This document shows, one piece after another, positions 44,993 to 58,100 of a stretch of DNA of 64,000 nucleotides; the stretch's first letter is position 1, and each line of letters begins with the position of its first letter. The position numbers were made by a program, and so were the translations under genes. The notes beneath the pieces are model-generated. The model worked only from the letters and a program-made list of their open reading frames with translations. It was not told the origin of the DNA and did no database searches. Origin of the DNA: Eudorina sp. 2006-703-Eu-15 (taxonomy: Eukaryota; Chlorophyta; Chlorophyceae; Chlamydomonadales; Volvocaceae); the NCBI GenBank assembly GCA_003117195.1, contig BDSI01000142.1, forward strand, positions 186,001 through 250,000. Reading direction: 5' to 3'.

Positions 44993-47900
44993 TAAGAAAC
45001 GTTCGTCATTATTAATAGTAAGGATCGCCGTGCATACGTGCGCAATGTATCTTTTAATAATGACGACCTATCTCATAATAATGACGGCCTATTTCATAAA
45101 TAAACACCGACGTACGACGAAATTCCCTTTCTTCCCACCTCTTCTTCCTGACGCGCGCCTGACGCGAATGACGCGAATGACGTGCACATATAAAGTGTGT
45201 ACACGCACAGCAATCAACTAACACAATCCCTTGCACATACGGACACAGTGCCTGCCTTGTGATGAAACAACAGATGATGATTCTTCGGGCCACGCGTACG
45301 CATATCTATATGTATCGACACGCACACGCATATGGATGGAACAAACAGCAGCCTTGTTCGAGCGGCCATCCATGTCCGGCACTACGTAATTACGCAAGTG
45401 GCCACATGGAGAAAGACGGTAGAACTCGCGTGAAAAACCCACGAACACCGTGACAAGATACACGCACGCACGCACGCCCTTCGCTGCTGCATGCCCTGCC
45501 ATGAATTAGGAACGGAAAGGGGAAATAATAATCTGCACCGCACGCAATGCAAGCAACCACGCACGCCAGAGGAATGTGCGTGTAGTTGCTTGGCGGCATG
45601 GCCGGCGGCGTCCATCGATGCACTGATGATGATCTGGACACGTAGGTGCGGCTGCTGGTCGGTGCGGTCCGTCGACCTATCTACCAAGGACCCAGCTGAT
45701 GCCACGCACCACGCACGCTTCCCCGCACATGTAGCACATCGCCATAAACGTGCGTCGCCATCGAGTGGGCCCGTCCAGCCATCCATTCCGTCCGGTGCGT
45801 GGATGGCGCGCGAGTAGTCAGGCATCATCATCACAAAAACAACCAGAAAATCGAGCCCACATAGCAAATGAACGAGCACTACTGATAACGGACGACCACG
45901 CAGGTCACTCAAGCCAGGCAGGACAGACCTCAAGTAGTGCACGGCGAACGAATCGTAGCAGCTAGGATGGCACACCTGTCAACCCCGCAGTAGTTATATC
46001 TATTATTCCAAACGTGATATGCAGATAGACCAGCCACGCACGCACGCATGATAAACGACAACATCCATACACATCCATCGATCGCACGGCAGCCTCACTC
46101 AAGTCCATCCAGCCTGCTGCTTCTATCTGCATTTCCGCTTCGTGTAGGGGTCCCAACGAAGGGCTGGTGATGATCGATGATCACCAAGCAAGCAACCCAT
46201 CAATTAACCTCAAGCAGCGCCGACGACGGATTGACGGCGGGCGGACGGACGGACGGCAACCCCATCACAACCTACCGCCGGCCACCGCCTGCATTCGCGG
46301 CATGCATACACATACGTACATACACAAACGGGAGGCGTTTTTAAACCCCACGCGTACGAGGGACGAACGGCACAGACCCCGCCATGCACAAGCAATAAAA
46401 AACGAACGCCTCCATCCAGCGCCACTTACGTGCGTGCGCACCAACATACCGAGTATGACGAGCAACTGACCACGCACCGACCGGGAGGAACCCTTGGGAT
46501 GTTTGTAATCGCTGCGTATGTGACAGAGCTGTACGTACGCAGCCCCGACTGGATGATTTAGATGGATAGATGATAGATCGACCGCCAGCAGCGGCCGGCT
46601 GCATGCGTGTGAAGTGGCATGCACGAAAATCGCCACCCATTTGACCGACGACCCTGCTTCATTCCTCGAAACCTGTCGTCCCCAAACACAAATTCATGAC
46701 GTACGTAGTTCCCAATCAACGCAATACAACCTGCGCCGTTCCCAAAACCAACTCCCGGACCCAAAACCAACGTCCTTGCCCGCGCAAAAACAACAACTAA
46801 CCGTGCCAAAACGAAACAAGCGCCGTATGTACCTCAACACCACCTCCATCCATACGTCCCCAAAACCAACATCCGTGCCCAAACCCAACGTCCGTCCCTC
46901 AACTAACACAACCTCCGTCCATCCTCAACTCTTAAGCAAAAAAAACGTCCTCAACAGAAACAACCGCCGTCCCTACGTCAAGTAAGTCAGTCCGCCCCCA
47001 CAAACCCAGCAGCCGGCAGCACCAGCCAGATGCAATTCTCGCTTCACAGCGGGGAACCTGCTGGTTAGTTGATGTACGTACGTGAGCCATACATCAGCAC
47101 GCACAAGGCGACTATTTGCTTACGCAGTAAACCCGCCCGCAGTAAATCCTACCTTCCTTACGTACAACTGAACATCATGCCCTTCAAACAAACATCTGAT
47201 TACTTCCTGATACTACTCCATCTGTCCAATCGCCGCGGGAAGAATCGGGCAACGTGCCACGTCCGTCGGTGTGCGCTTACTTGAGATGCGTCTGTATATC
47301 CAGCAGTCGACGGATAATTTGCTGCGCGGGCATACATACAATTTATCCAACAGCTTCCACCAGCATACGACAGCATACAACTATCCAATAGCTTTCACCA
47401 GCCAGCGCGCGCTGCACCCTCAACGAACGTACAATAATGCCCTAGATGCGCACGTGAGTGAGGTCGGTGCATGTGCGGCATTGCCCAAATGTACGAACAA
47501 GTAATAACTATAATAACTACCATACACGCACGCACACGCACCTACGATTGCTTCATTCTTAGGGTCCGACGACAAGTGTATATTTATTTACCACAATAAT
47601 GTCCACACGGGGTGTGCTTTGCTTGATTGATTAGCGAACGTACGTGCGTGCGTGCGCTACGTAGCTTTGCACGCCGTACACACAGTAGGCACGGTGTTAG
47701 GAGTACGTACGTACGGCGCGCGGTCGACGGAGCCAGGTAGGATCCATAACGGTTGCTTAACAACAGTAATAATGCCTGATATGATAGTCCGTCCGCCGTC
47801 TCGTCCGTCGTTTGTACGTCCGCCTAACAACAGCGTGCACAACATCCAAGGCGCTGCATGCATGCGGGATGCATGTTTGCCCGCTGTGGCTGATGATTGG

Positions 47901-49147
47901 CCGTCGCCGCACGTACGTACGCGCCATATCCAAGTCCATCTAGTCCATCGGTGCGTGGCAACCGTGGCCGGCTTACGAACAAATCGATCTCATCGCTCGG
48001 CTTGGCTCGCCGCGAGCGACGTACGCCCGCCTCCGTCTATCGTTTGCATGTACGTCGGCATGTACGTACGTAATCGTCGCGTATGTAGCTAGGTCGCTAC
48101 ATACACACATACATACATATATACCCCGCCGTGCGCAGTCTACTTGATGTATTCGTTGCTTGCTCGCCTGCCTTTCGCCCAACAACGACACACCCACGTA
48201 CTTGATTCGTTACGCGGGCCCTCGCTGTCGTCAGCCACGCACAACTGCATACCAACACATTCAGGTGAACGCACGTGGATCTCAAAGATGAGCTCGACTG
48301 CCTACCTGCGCGTGCGTCGTCGGTCGTTGTCAACGTTTTGCAGCAGCTAGCTTGGAACTGACGAATAATGCCGACACGTGCGTACGTACGGATTGATCGA
48401 TACGTACAGCAGGTGCGTGTACGGGCAGTGCGCGGGCGAGATAGGCCGTTCGCCCGCGTGAATGGCCACAGATAGAGCTCCCGGATGGATCCTGCACCCG
48501 GCCCGACGTACGTACAACCCGCCGTCGTACGATCAGCTGTACTAAGCCCCGTCACTTGTCAGACGAAAAAACAACCAAATTCATCCGTACAATCAACCAA
48601 CCGTCGCGACGGAAAGGAGCGACACCATCACAGCGAAGTTAGCACTTCTACGTCAGATGCAGGCGTTCCGGCCAGCGCTAATATCGAAGCAGGTCGATCG
48701 ACGCACGCCGGCAGCGAAGTGCGCACGTGCGCGGGCATTCAGAACGTATGTACGTACTCTAGGGTAGCCTGCCCAGACCACACAAAAATAGCAGGTGCGC
48801 GGCGCTTGTCAGATCACAATTCTTAAAAGTAATTTCTTTCGTAGGTGTAGGTATGGTAGCTGCGTAGGCGATCGTCGGTCTGCTTGCCGACTGGTTGGAT
48901 GTATGGCTGTTTTCAAATCCAAACAGAACGGCAGGTAGGGGTCAGTTTAAGGGGTAGGATGCGTGGTGCATACGTGCATCATCTATCTACGACCCAAAGC
49001 TTCCATCCGCCGTCACGCGCCGGTCTTTCTCCTTTCAGAAGGAAGGCGATCGATCGCCCGCACGAACGTCGCCTCGCTCCCGGCTGCGTGCTATGCTGGC
49101 TAGCCATCCAGCACTACGCACCGTCCCCGAGCAGATCGATGACGCAC
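44993..49147. other. Gene-poor intergenic stretch
   Basis: Rich in CGTACGTA, CACGCACG and GACGGACGG microsatellite words, with an imperfect CCAAAACCAACGTCCGT-type repeat at about 46,730-46,930. Small ORFs come from these repeats. No domain was recognised. Confidence 0.45.
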
Positions 49148-52100
49148 TCAGCAGATGACGCACTGACAGCCGGGGGCTGGGGCGCCCACGTCCACCCGCG
49201 CCACCTTCTTCTTTCCGTTGTTATTAGCGCCGCCGCCTGCGGCATCCGACAGCGAGGCCTTGCTGCCGCCGCCTCCGCTGGCGCCGGCCCCGCCGGCGCC
49301 GCTGGGTGAGGCCTCCGCGACGGCGGCCAGCGCCGCCGAGCCCATCGTGCTCAGACCCTTGGTGAGTCCCGCCAGGCGGCTGCCGCCGCTGCGGCCGCTG
49401 CCGCCGCTGCGGTTGCTGCGGTCGTTTCGGCCGCCGCCGCCGCTGAGGCTGTCCACCAGCTGGGCCAGCTCGGCCTCCACCTCCGCCATGGTGGGGCGCG
49501 CTACGGGGTCGTCCTGCCAGCAGGCCTCGATCAGGTCCCACGCCGCGTCGCTGAGCGCGAGGATTCGGGCGGGTCGGTAGCCAGCCGCCACCTGCAAACG
49601 AACGGCCATCATTAAGGTTGTTACAGCGTGCGTGACAGCCGAAGCTTCTTCTACTTCTTCACAGCCATACAGATGATCTCATCAGCAATACTAGCTAGAT
49701 GTGTCTCGCATATATACAGCACGGTGGGTATGTGCATGCGCGGTCAATCAATAGCCCTAGCTAGTAGCCTTCGCCCTTGTGGTGGTTGGCCCCCGAAGAT
49801 GTAGCTCGTTATTACTACATTCCGTGTGCAGTTCTAACTTATAACAATTGCGAATCTCACAAACAAAATACGTTGGCACGAAGGTAGCATACATCGGCTC
49901 GCTCGCCAATAATTTCTCAGTCAGCAGACACGCCAGGCAGCAGTCGTGCGGCAATTTACGTGCTTACGCACGGCCCTTTATTTGCGCCTGGCTGGCATGG
50001 TTCGTTCGTGCATGGTATATATGGTGGTGATGACCGAACGAAAGCCGGCTCACCCGCGCGGCATAGCCCTGTGGGCCAGCGATTCCCATCTTGGCGGCGC
50101 GCCCAGTGTTGAAGATGCTAACGGAGAGGAGTTCCGAAGCCAACACTTCGTACATCAAGACGCCGAACGAGAAAACGTCGGATTTTTCGTTGTACGGCTG
50201 GTTTCGGAACACTTCTGCATGCGTCGGCAGGGCGCGCAAGATGCGCGAAGAATGAAGTATGAGGCTGGAAACCAAGGGTGGCGTGTGCTACGGGCGGGTC
50301 AGAGACGATGAGGTCCACCAGCCATCACAGCCCACAATCCGCGCGTCGAGCGACTAGGCAGACCCGCACGCGATGTACGATATGTACGACGTACCGTACA
50401 CACCTACCCGGTGCCATGTACATGAACGATCCAGCTTTCCCTGTGTTCAACATACATCCAGAGGGTAAGACTACTAGTAAGACGGTGATCGGATAGCAGC
50501 ATATATACAAGCAATATGTTTAGCACAGCCAATATTACGTGCGTACTTGCACTGGACGAACGCGCTGAAGATAGATACCGCGCGCATGGATCTATTGATC
50601 GTACCCGAGTCGTCCACCAAAGGTAGGTACACGCAGAAGGAATCAACGGTACAAAAGGCAATGGTACAGAAAGCAAGGCCGCAGTGAGAGGTACAAATGC
50701 GCAACGCCGCACTGCCCAGCTCTTCGCCTTACACGTTATTAGTAGTATTATTACGCAGCTGCTGTATCTCGTCCCTCAAGGGTACATACAATCAAATCAA
50801 AACCATTTACCGGCCGGCGCCGCCGCCTTGTGTCTACATACATGTAATACATGCACGCATATACGTATACATACATACAGGTCCCGCGACGCACGTACAA
50901 TACGTGCGTACCTACGTACGAACACCCACACATGTCCTACCTGTAAGGCCGTACACCCACTCCATCTCGTGGCGACGCAGCGGCTTGAGCTCCGAGATGC
51001 CCAGCTGGGCCAACAGACTGCCCACATGCCGCAGTCCCGCAGCCGGGTTGTCCGTCGGTACGGACTCGACCAGATCCGGATGGCGACTGCGTGAATGTAC
51101 GTACAGGTACGGGCGCACGCAGCATGCAGCAGGTGATGATGACGTAGGTACGACGCGGAGAGCGGCAGGGAGGGCTTGTCGTGTGCCGCTCATCACACAC
51201 ACGCGACACAGCAAGCATCAGAGTCGCGCGCGCGGCGAACCCCATCCAATCAATCTGCCACGCGCACATACACACGCTACACACGCACGACGCACGCACG
51301 ACGCGCGCGCGCAAGCGCGACTCACATGAGCAGGTTGCTGAGGCCCGCCGAATCGCCCTGCTGGGACGAAGTCGGGCTGATGTCGCCGCCGTCGTCATCA
51401 GCCGCCGCCGCCGCCGCGTTGGTCTGCCGCCGCGCGTCGCCGCTCCTCGCGCGGCCGCCGCCGTCGTCGGCAGTAGCCGGCCCGCCCTGCTGCTGGTCAT
51501 CATCCGCCTTAGTGGACTTAGTGGGCTCCTCGCGGCGGCCACTGCTGCTGCTGCAGCTGCGGATGCGACCTCCGCTGCTGCTGCTGTTGCTGCTCTTGTA
51601 GGTCTGGAACGGAGTCGCGGCAGCAGCCGAGTCCATCAGAGACCTGTCCTCAGCAGCTGGCATCTGCTGCTGGTGGGTACAGCGCAAGCCGCCGCCGCCG
51701 CCGCCGCCGCCTCCGCCGCTGTTTGCGAGGCGGCTCTGGCTGGAGCGGTGCAGCGTCTCGACAGCGTCGGGAGCCGGCGGCCGTCGGAGGCCGCTCAAGG
51801 GGCGCTGTTGCTGCCCGGTGCCGCCTCCTGCGTGAGGGGCAGGAACAGCAGGAACGATCGAGGAGGGGCGACTCGCCTCGCAGTGTTGCTATCTTAAATA
51901 AAAAGAATATTTACGGGCAAAAAACCCGGAAATTTTCTATTTCCCGGACCCCCAAAAAATCTGCGAGATTTCATTTATTTGACGCTGTATGTGGAGAGCC
52001 GGAAATCTGCCCTGCCAACTTTTTTTCAGACTGCCAAAAAGGCCTGGAAATCTGCAGGCGCAGGGGCAATTCCTGCGTCGTACACCTGTCTACCGCCAAA

Positions 52101-55100
52101 ACACACTCTGATGCCGTGTCCTTAACTCCTGGTTATCCTCCCATATGCATCCGTGACGCCAGGAAAGCGCGCTTCAGCCCTCCAAGACTGAGAATCCCTG
52201 TCGTAGCTGTGGTAGCAGTGGCCCTGCTGCCGAATCACGCAGAAATATTTCCGGCCTGCCTCAGAGGTATTTATTTCCTGGCAGCTAGGAAGGCCCCCAA
52301 AATCTGCCCTGCCAAAGATTTTTTGGCTACTGGCGACAGGCCGAAACCTGCGGAATTTTATTTCCCCGTTTTGGAAGATAGCAACACTGGGGGCGAGGGG
52401 CCGGCCTGCCCAGTGATGCTACCTAACAATAATCAAGTAGTGTTATTTTATTTATCTTCCCGTTTTGGGAGGTAGAAATAAACACTGGGCGGGTCGGTGT
52501 GTTGTTTATTTAGCGGTGAAGCCCAGGCGACAAGAGAGCATGCCTTTGGCGCTGTGTAAAAGCAATGAACATATATACGTGTTTATCTGCACTTTGAAGC
52601 GGACACATGGACTGGGCGGCAGGCCAAACTATATATATGTGTGTCAGTAGAAGACAGGGGTGCCCCAACCAGATGCCCCAGCTACCTCCACCAGATGCGC
52701 CAACACCAGAGGCGCGCCCCCACCCATATTTTTTGTAACCCCACCCTTGCATGCACCCACGCACCAGAGGCACTGATGGATATCTGCAGCTGCTGGTCGG
52801 TGCTGAGGAGCTGGGTGCTGCTGGGCTTGTGGCCTTGGGCGCTCGCCTGAAGACGTACAGGAAGTGCAGTACAGCAGCGATACATAGTAGAACGGCAGCC
52901 GTACGCTCGTACATGAATCAGAATGCAGCAGCGCCGCTGACGAGAATGGCAAGCCGATCCACTCGTGCTGTTCTAGTACGTACGGGCAACGTACGTACGG
53001 GTAACTGTTTACTGCATCCTGATAGGTACAGGCGGCGCTGGTAGGCGCAGGTATTGGCAGGCGCTGGTAGGCACGCACACTGGCGCAGGCGCCAGGAGTA
53101 CACATCAGATACTGCCGTACACACCTGGCTAAAAGTGGTGGTCAAATAGATAGATGGTCGTGTCTCCATGATGATTGGACTGGCGCCCGCAGCCGCCGCC
53201 AACCGCCCCGGGTCCGAGCCGCCGACTCCAGGGGTGGCCGGAGACGTCGGCGGCGTCGGCGGCGGCGTCGGCGGCGGCGTGGGCGTGACGCAAATCGACA
53301 GCGCCGACGTCGAGACGCCGCTGGCGGATGTGGGTTGCGCGTTGCTGGCCCTGGAGGTGGCGGCGGCGGCAGTGGCGGCGCCCTCCATCAGAGATGTACG
53401 ACGCTCGACGGGCGGGACCGCCGCCCCGCTCGCCGCCGAGGCGCCAGACTTGGGCCAGAAGACTGTCGTCGTCGTCGGCGTTGTCGTACGCTTGTCGGTG
53501 ACGGCTCCGGCGCCGCCAACTGACGATACGGAGATCGCCCCCGATGAACTCCGTACGACAGGGACTCCCTCCGCTGTCGTACGCCACATGCAGGTTTCGC
53601 AGGAAAGCATGCATGCGTGGAGAAAGGAAATAAAGGCGGCAACGAAGGAATGAAAGCACCGACGATTTTGATTTGTGTGTGCGCACCGTACTACTGGGCG
53701 TGTAAACGGAGGTATAGATAAATAGAAGGACATAAATGCTATGTATGATCGTGTGAATGCATGGATGGGCTTCCGGGCCAAGCCTTAAGTCTGAGGGGCG
53801 GCGGCGGGTTTTGCAGTGTCATCATACTCATCTTGCATGCCGCCCACACACCGTATGGACCCGATTCTATGACAATGTATGCCGCACTACTTCGCCTCTG
53901 CTAAGCAGCGGCTGGAGCCTCATGCCCCGCCCATGTATGCACACATACTCGACGCCGATGGTCCATCTATCCATGAATGGCATCAGACCACTCCCAAGCA
54001 TGTAAGTGATAGTACAGACCCACGGGTCCGACGGACCGACGGACCGACGGACCGACGGACCGACGGACCGACGGACCGACGGACCGACGGACCGACGGAC
54101 CGACGGACCGACGGACCGACGGACCGACGGACCGACGGACCGACGGACCGACGTCCGGAAGCAGATGTGATGATAGATCGATCCACTCAGCCAGCCATTC
54201 AAGCACCCAACCCTAGAGCTACGCGCACGCACACACCGCGCAACAGCTCGATGGGCCTCAGCACCCGACGCTGTTCGCCGCCGGTGGTGGCTGCACGGGG
54301 GGCGCCGCCGCCGCCGCCGCTGGCCGTCACAGCCGCAGCAGGCTCCGCCACGTTCTTCCCGCCGCCGCCGCCGCTTGTGACGGAGGCTCGGTCTGGCGCC
54401 ACCGGCCCCGACATCAGAGCCAGCAGGTCCGGCGCACCCAGTGATCTGCTGCGGGTCGAGATGACCATTATTAAGGATGTTACAGCGGACCCCGCCCGCG
54501 GGTCATCGGTGACAGCCATCGGCGACAGCCGAAGCTAAGTGTTGATACATAAGTATTGATTATATAAGTGAGTGTTGATATGTAAGTGTTGATACATTTA
54601 CCATGCATAAGTGTTGATATCCGCCGTCGGTGGTGGGGCCATACACACAGGCATACGTATATACAGGGCGAGGGTGGCGCGCTCTATCTGCGTCCCACCC
54701 CCAGGCCTGCGTACTCTTAGTGTCGTACTCTAACTGTTGTTACTGTTGTTACTGTTGTTACTTACCACCCGCGCCGTGCGTAGCAGGTTGCCAAGCGAGT
54801 GCACGTACACCACACGGTAACTCGCGCCGCCGCGACTTTCATTACGTGCGTGCGCACGGCCGAGTGGTGTATGTGCTCACGCGCCGCCACATCAGGACGG
54901 AGCAAGGCAGAATGCATTGCGGTGTGGAAGGCGTGCGGACGCCGGCCGCGCGCGGCGTACATACGTGCTGCTGCAAGCGTGTATCTACGTACACGTGCAC
55001 TGCACATCAACCGTATTTATTTTTTGCCTCGCTGTACTGAGAAAAAACGGTGACGAATGAGAATGAACGTCACACACAGCGGACGAATATGAAAGTAGTG

Positions 55101-58100
55101 CGTGGGATGCCGTGCTGCGTGCGTACCTCCATCCGTGCCGCCTGGATGAGGAATGAATGAAATAATGACCCGACGGACGGCGGAGGTGCCGCACATACAG
55201 ACGACTGCAGCCGTGCACGGCGGGCAGTCCGGTCGAGTCCGGTATCATATACACATGCTCCACGCGAGACGATCGGGGTGAGCAGCGGAGGGGTTGGGGG
55301 TGGAAGACGGTTCGCGTGCGTAAGGTGGAGCGGTGTGCATGCGTGGCCCGTGTAAGCATGCAGCTAGCTAGCTAGCTAGCGCGGGATGATGCATGGGGGA
55401 GTATGTATGTATGCTGAAACACGCCGCGGCCAAAGGCTTCTCGAGATGCTGTGCAGTGTCAATTGTAGGCACTGTTACATACTACTGTAACCCGGCGTTA
55501 CACGTGCCCCAGCCACGCACCTTGCGTTGCGCTCTCCAGACAGCAGCAAAGACTGCTGCACCCAGGCGCCCAGGTCCTTCCGCGGCGCCCCTGATGATGA
55601 GCGCGATAGAGCGATGGATGGAGACCGGCGGGTCGGTCGGTGCATGGCGGCGGCGATGGATGGAGACCGGCGGGTCGGTCGGTGCATGGCGGCGGCGATG
55701 GATGGAGACCGGCAGGTCGGTGCATGGCGGCGGCGATGCGGAGCGAGCGAGCGATGGAGACCGCGCGCGGCGCACGCAACGGAGCGCGGCAACGCCGGAT
55801 GGAACATACAGATACATACATGTCCATCGCTTGCTCGGCGCCCTACCTCCATCAGTTGGACGTGCGGGACGTGACGTGACGTGACGTGGCGTGCAACACA
55901 CAGCACGCACGCCAGACACAGCACTAAGCTGAGCGAGAAGCACACACACCGCACGGCAGCGACGGACCCTGTCGTGCCAACAGTCCCCATGCCACAAACC
56001 CCTGTTGGTGACCCGCCCCTGCTAGCTACCCCTGCACGCCCTGCCCTGCGCGGTCCCTACGTACATACCCGTATTGGTGACCCGGCTGACCACGGAGAAG
56101 CTGGGCGCCGCCGACACCGTCAGGAAGGGCGACTCTTCTTCGTCGTCATCGTCCTCGGCGACGGCGAAGCCATTGGCGGCGGCGGCGCCAGACGCGACCG
56201 CCGCCAGCAGCTGCTGACTGGGAGCCAGGCCCAAACTCGGCGCATTCGGCCCGCCGCCGCCTCCGCCACCGCCGCCAGCAAGGTTGCTGAGACCCACCGA
56301 CGACGGCGGTTGCCGGCCGCCGCCGCCGCCGCCGGCCACAAAACTGGACGAGCTCCCAGCCAACCGATGCAAGGCGGCGTTAGCACCACCACCGGCGCCG
56401 CCGGCGCCGGCGCCGTCAAGCCCCAACGCCAGCGTCCGTCGTACACCGGTAGCCATAAATGACATGGTCTCTCGCCGCGACGTCGGCATGCCGTCGATGA
56501 ACGACGGCGCGGAGCCCTTGGCGGTGAAGGACCGGCTGGCGCCGCCGCCGCCGCCGCCGCCGCCGGGCTGGCTCCCGCCGCCGCCAAGCTGCGCCAGGCG
56601 GCGCGTGGAGGCGCGGCGCAGCATGGCCGGGCGGTCGTCTGACATCTCGGCGTGCAGCCCCAGGTCGGACAGTTTGCAGATCATCTCGCCTCCCTCGCGC
56701 TTCAGCAGCACGTTCTCCTGCAGCAGACATACAGTTAGGTCATCGGGTGCCGGCAGGTTGGTCAGTTAGCTGCCTGTAACATAACAAGCAAGGGCGTGGT
56801 GCGATCGGTCGGGCCGGATGGGGGCAGGTAGAAAGCTCAGGTCAGGGTGTGGTATGCGATGGTTAAATCGGGTTGGGTGCGTGGTGTCGCGCAGGGCGGG
56901 TAGCTAGGTCGGGTGGGGTGGGGTTAGGTAGGCGGTGTGTGTGGTGTGGTGTGGGTTTTCCAACCCATCCAGAGAGGAGAGGATCGGAACAGATAGCTAT
57001 CGAGATTCGCGCGCGGGCGGTGACCCTACCTGTCTGCTGGGAGGTCATTCATTCATCTATTTATTTATTTATTTGTGCCGTAGGATGGAGTAGATGGAGC
57101 GAGGGCCTCGGTCCTGATGACTCTAGCGAGGCGGACCCGCAACGAACGAACAACGGGCGGCGGACCCCGACGACGCAGCAGCAGCAGCAGCGCCGGCGCA
57201 CGCAGGTATATATGTAGGTGGCTCACCGGCTTGACATCCCGGTGTATGATGGCGGGCTTCTGGGCGTGCATGTGGCCCAGGGCGGAGGCCACCTGCAGGA
57301 GCCACTCGAACGCCTGGCTCAGCTTGTAGGGGCGCCGCCCCGCGACCATGCCCTTGAGGATGACGTCCTTCAGATTGTTGCTCTGCGAACAGTAGCGCGT
57401 GCGTAGGCGGTTGTATGGGTACATGGACGGGTAATAAGTGCAAGCAAGACGGAGGAAGTAGTAGTGGCGAGCTGGGACGGGATGGACGGGTGGATGCATG
57501 CATGCATGCATGCATGAGTACACGCACCTCACAGATCTCGAGCATCATTGCAAGCGCGGGTCCAGATTGTTTGGGGGTGAACCCCGCGGGGAGCTGCATG
57601 ACTCCGTAGCAGCGTATGAGGTGCCTGCATGCGTTTCAGCACATGCAAGCACATAGCATACACACACAAGCAACGAACCACCAGTGCACCCACCCACACA
57701 CATTGATCCAAATGCACACACGTACGGCGTCCCGCGGTCTTGAAGGTCGGTGGGTAATCCTTAGCTAGGCAGGTAAGGTCGGTAGGTAATCCTTAGCTAG
57801 GCAGGTAAGGTCGGTAGGTAATCCTTAGCTAGGCAGGTAAGGTCGGTAGATAATCCTTAGCTAGGCAGGTAAGGTCGGTAGGTAATCATTAGCTAGGCAG
57901 GTAAGGTCGGTAGGTAATCCTTAGCTAGGCAGGTAAGGTCGGTAGGTAATCCTTAGCTAGGCAGGTAAGGTCGGTGGGTAATCCTTAGCTAGGCAGGTAA
58001 GGTCGGTAGGTAATCCTTAGCTAGGCAGGTAAGGTCGGTAGGTAATCCTTAGCTAGGCAGGTAAGGTCGGTAGGTAATCCTTAGCTAGGCAGGTAAGGTC

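Noticed and set aside
46614..46985. Lys/Pro/Asn-rich ORF of 123 codons
   Set aside because: Encoded by an imperfect CCAAAACCAACGTCC repeat; looks like a minisatellite.
51881..52389. 8-bp target-site duplication around the second family 1 MITE
   Set aside because: The flanking octamers TCGCCTCG and GGGGCGAG do not match, so no duplication is claimed for this copy.
53867..54538. ORFs on both strands with TDGPTDRR and RRSVGPSV repeats
   Set aside because: They come from an 8-bp tandem repeat that stays open in every frame; intronic in gene C.
55475..55990. Minus-strand ORFs with repeated HRPT/SIAAAM units
   Set aside because: Produced by a 42-bp tandem repeat inside an intron, with no splice-phase link to gene C exons.
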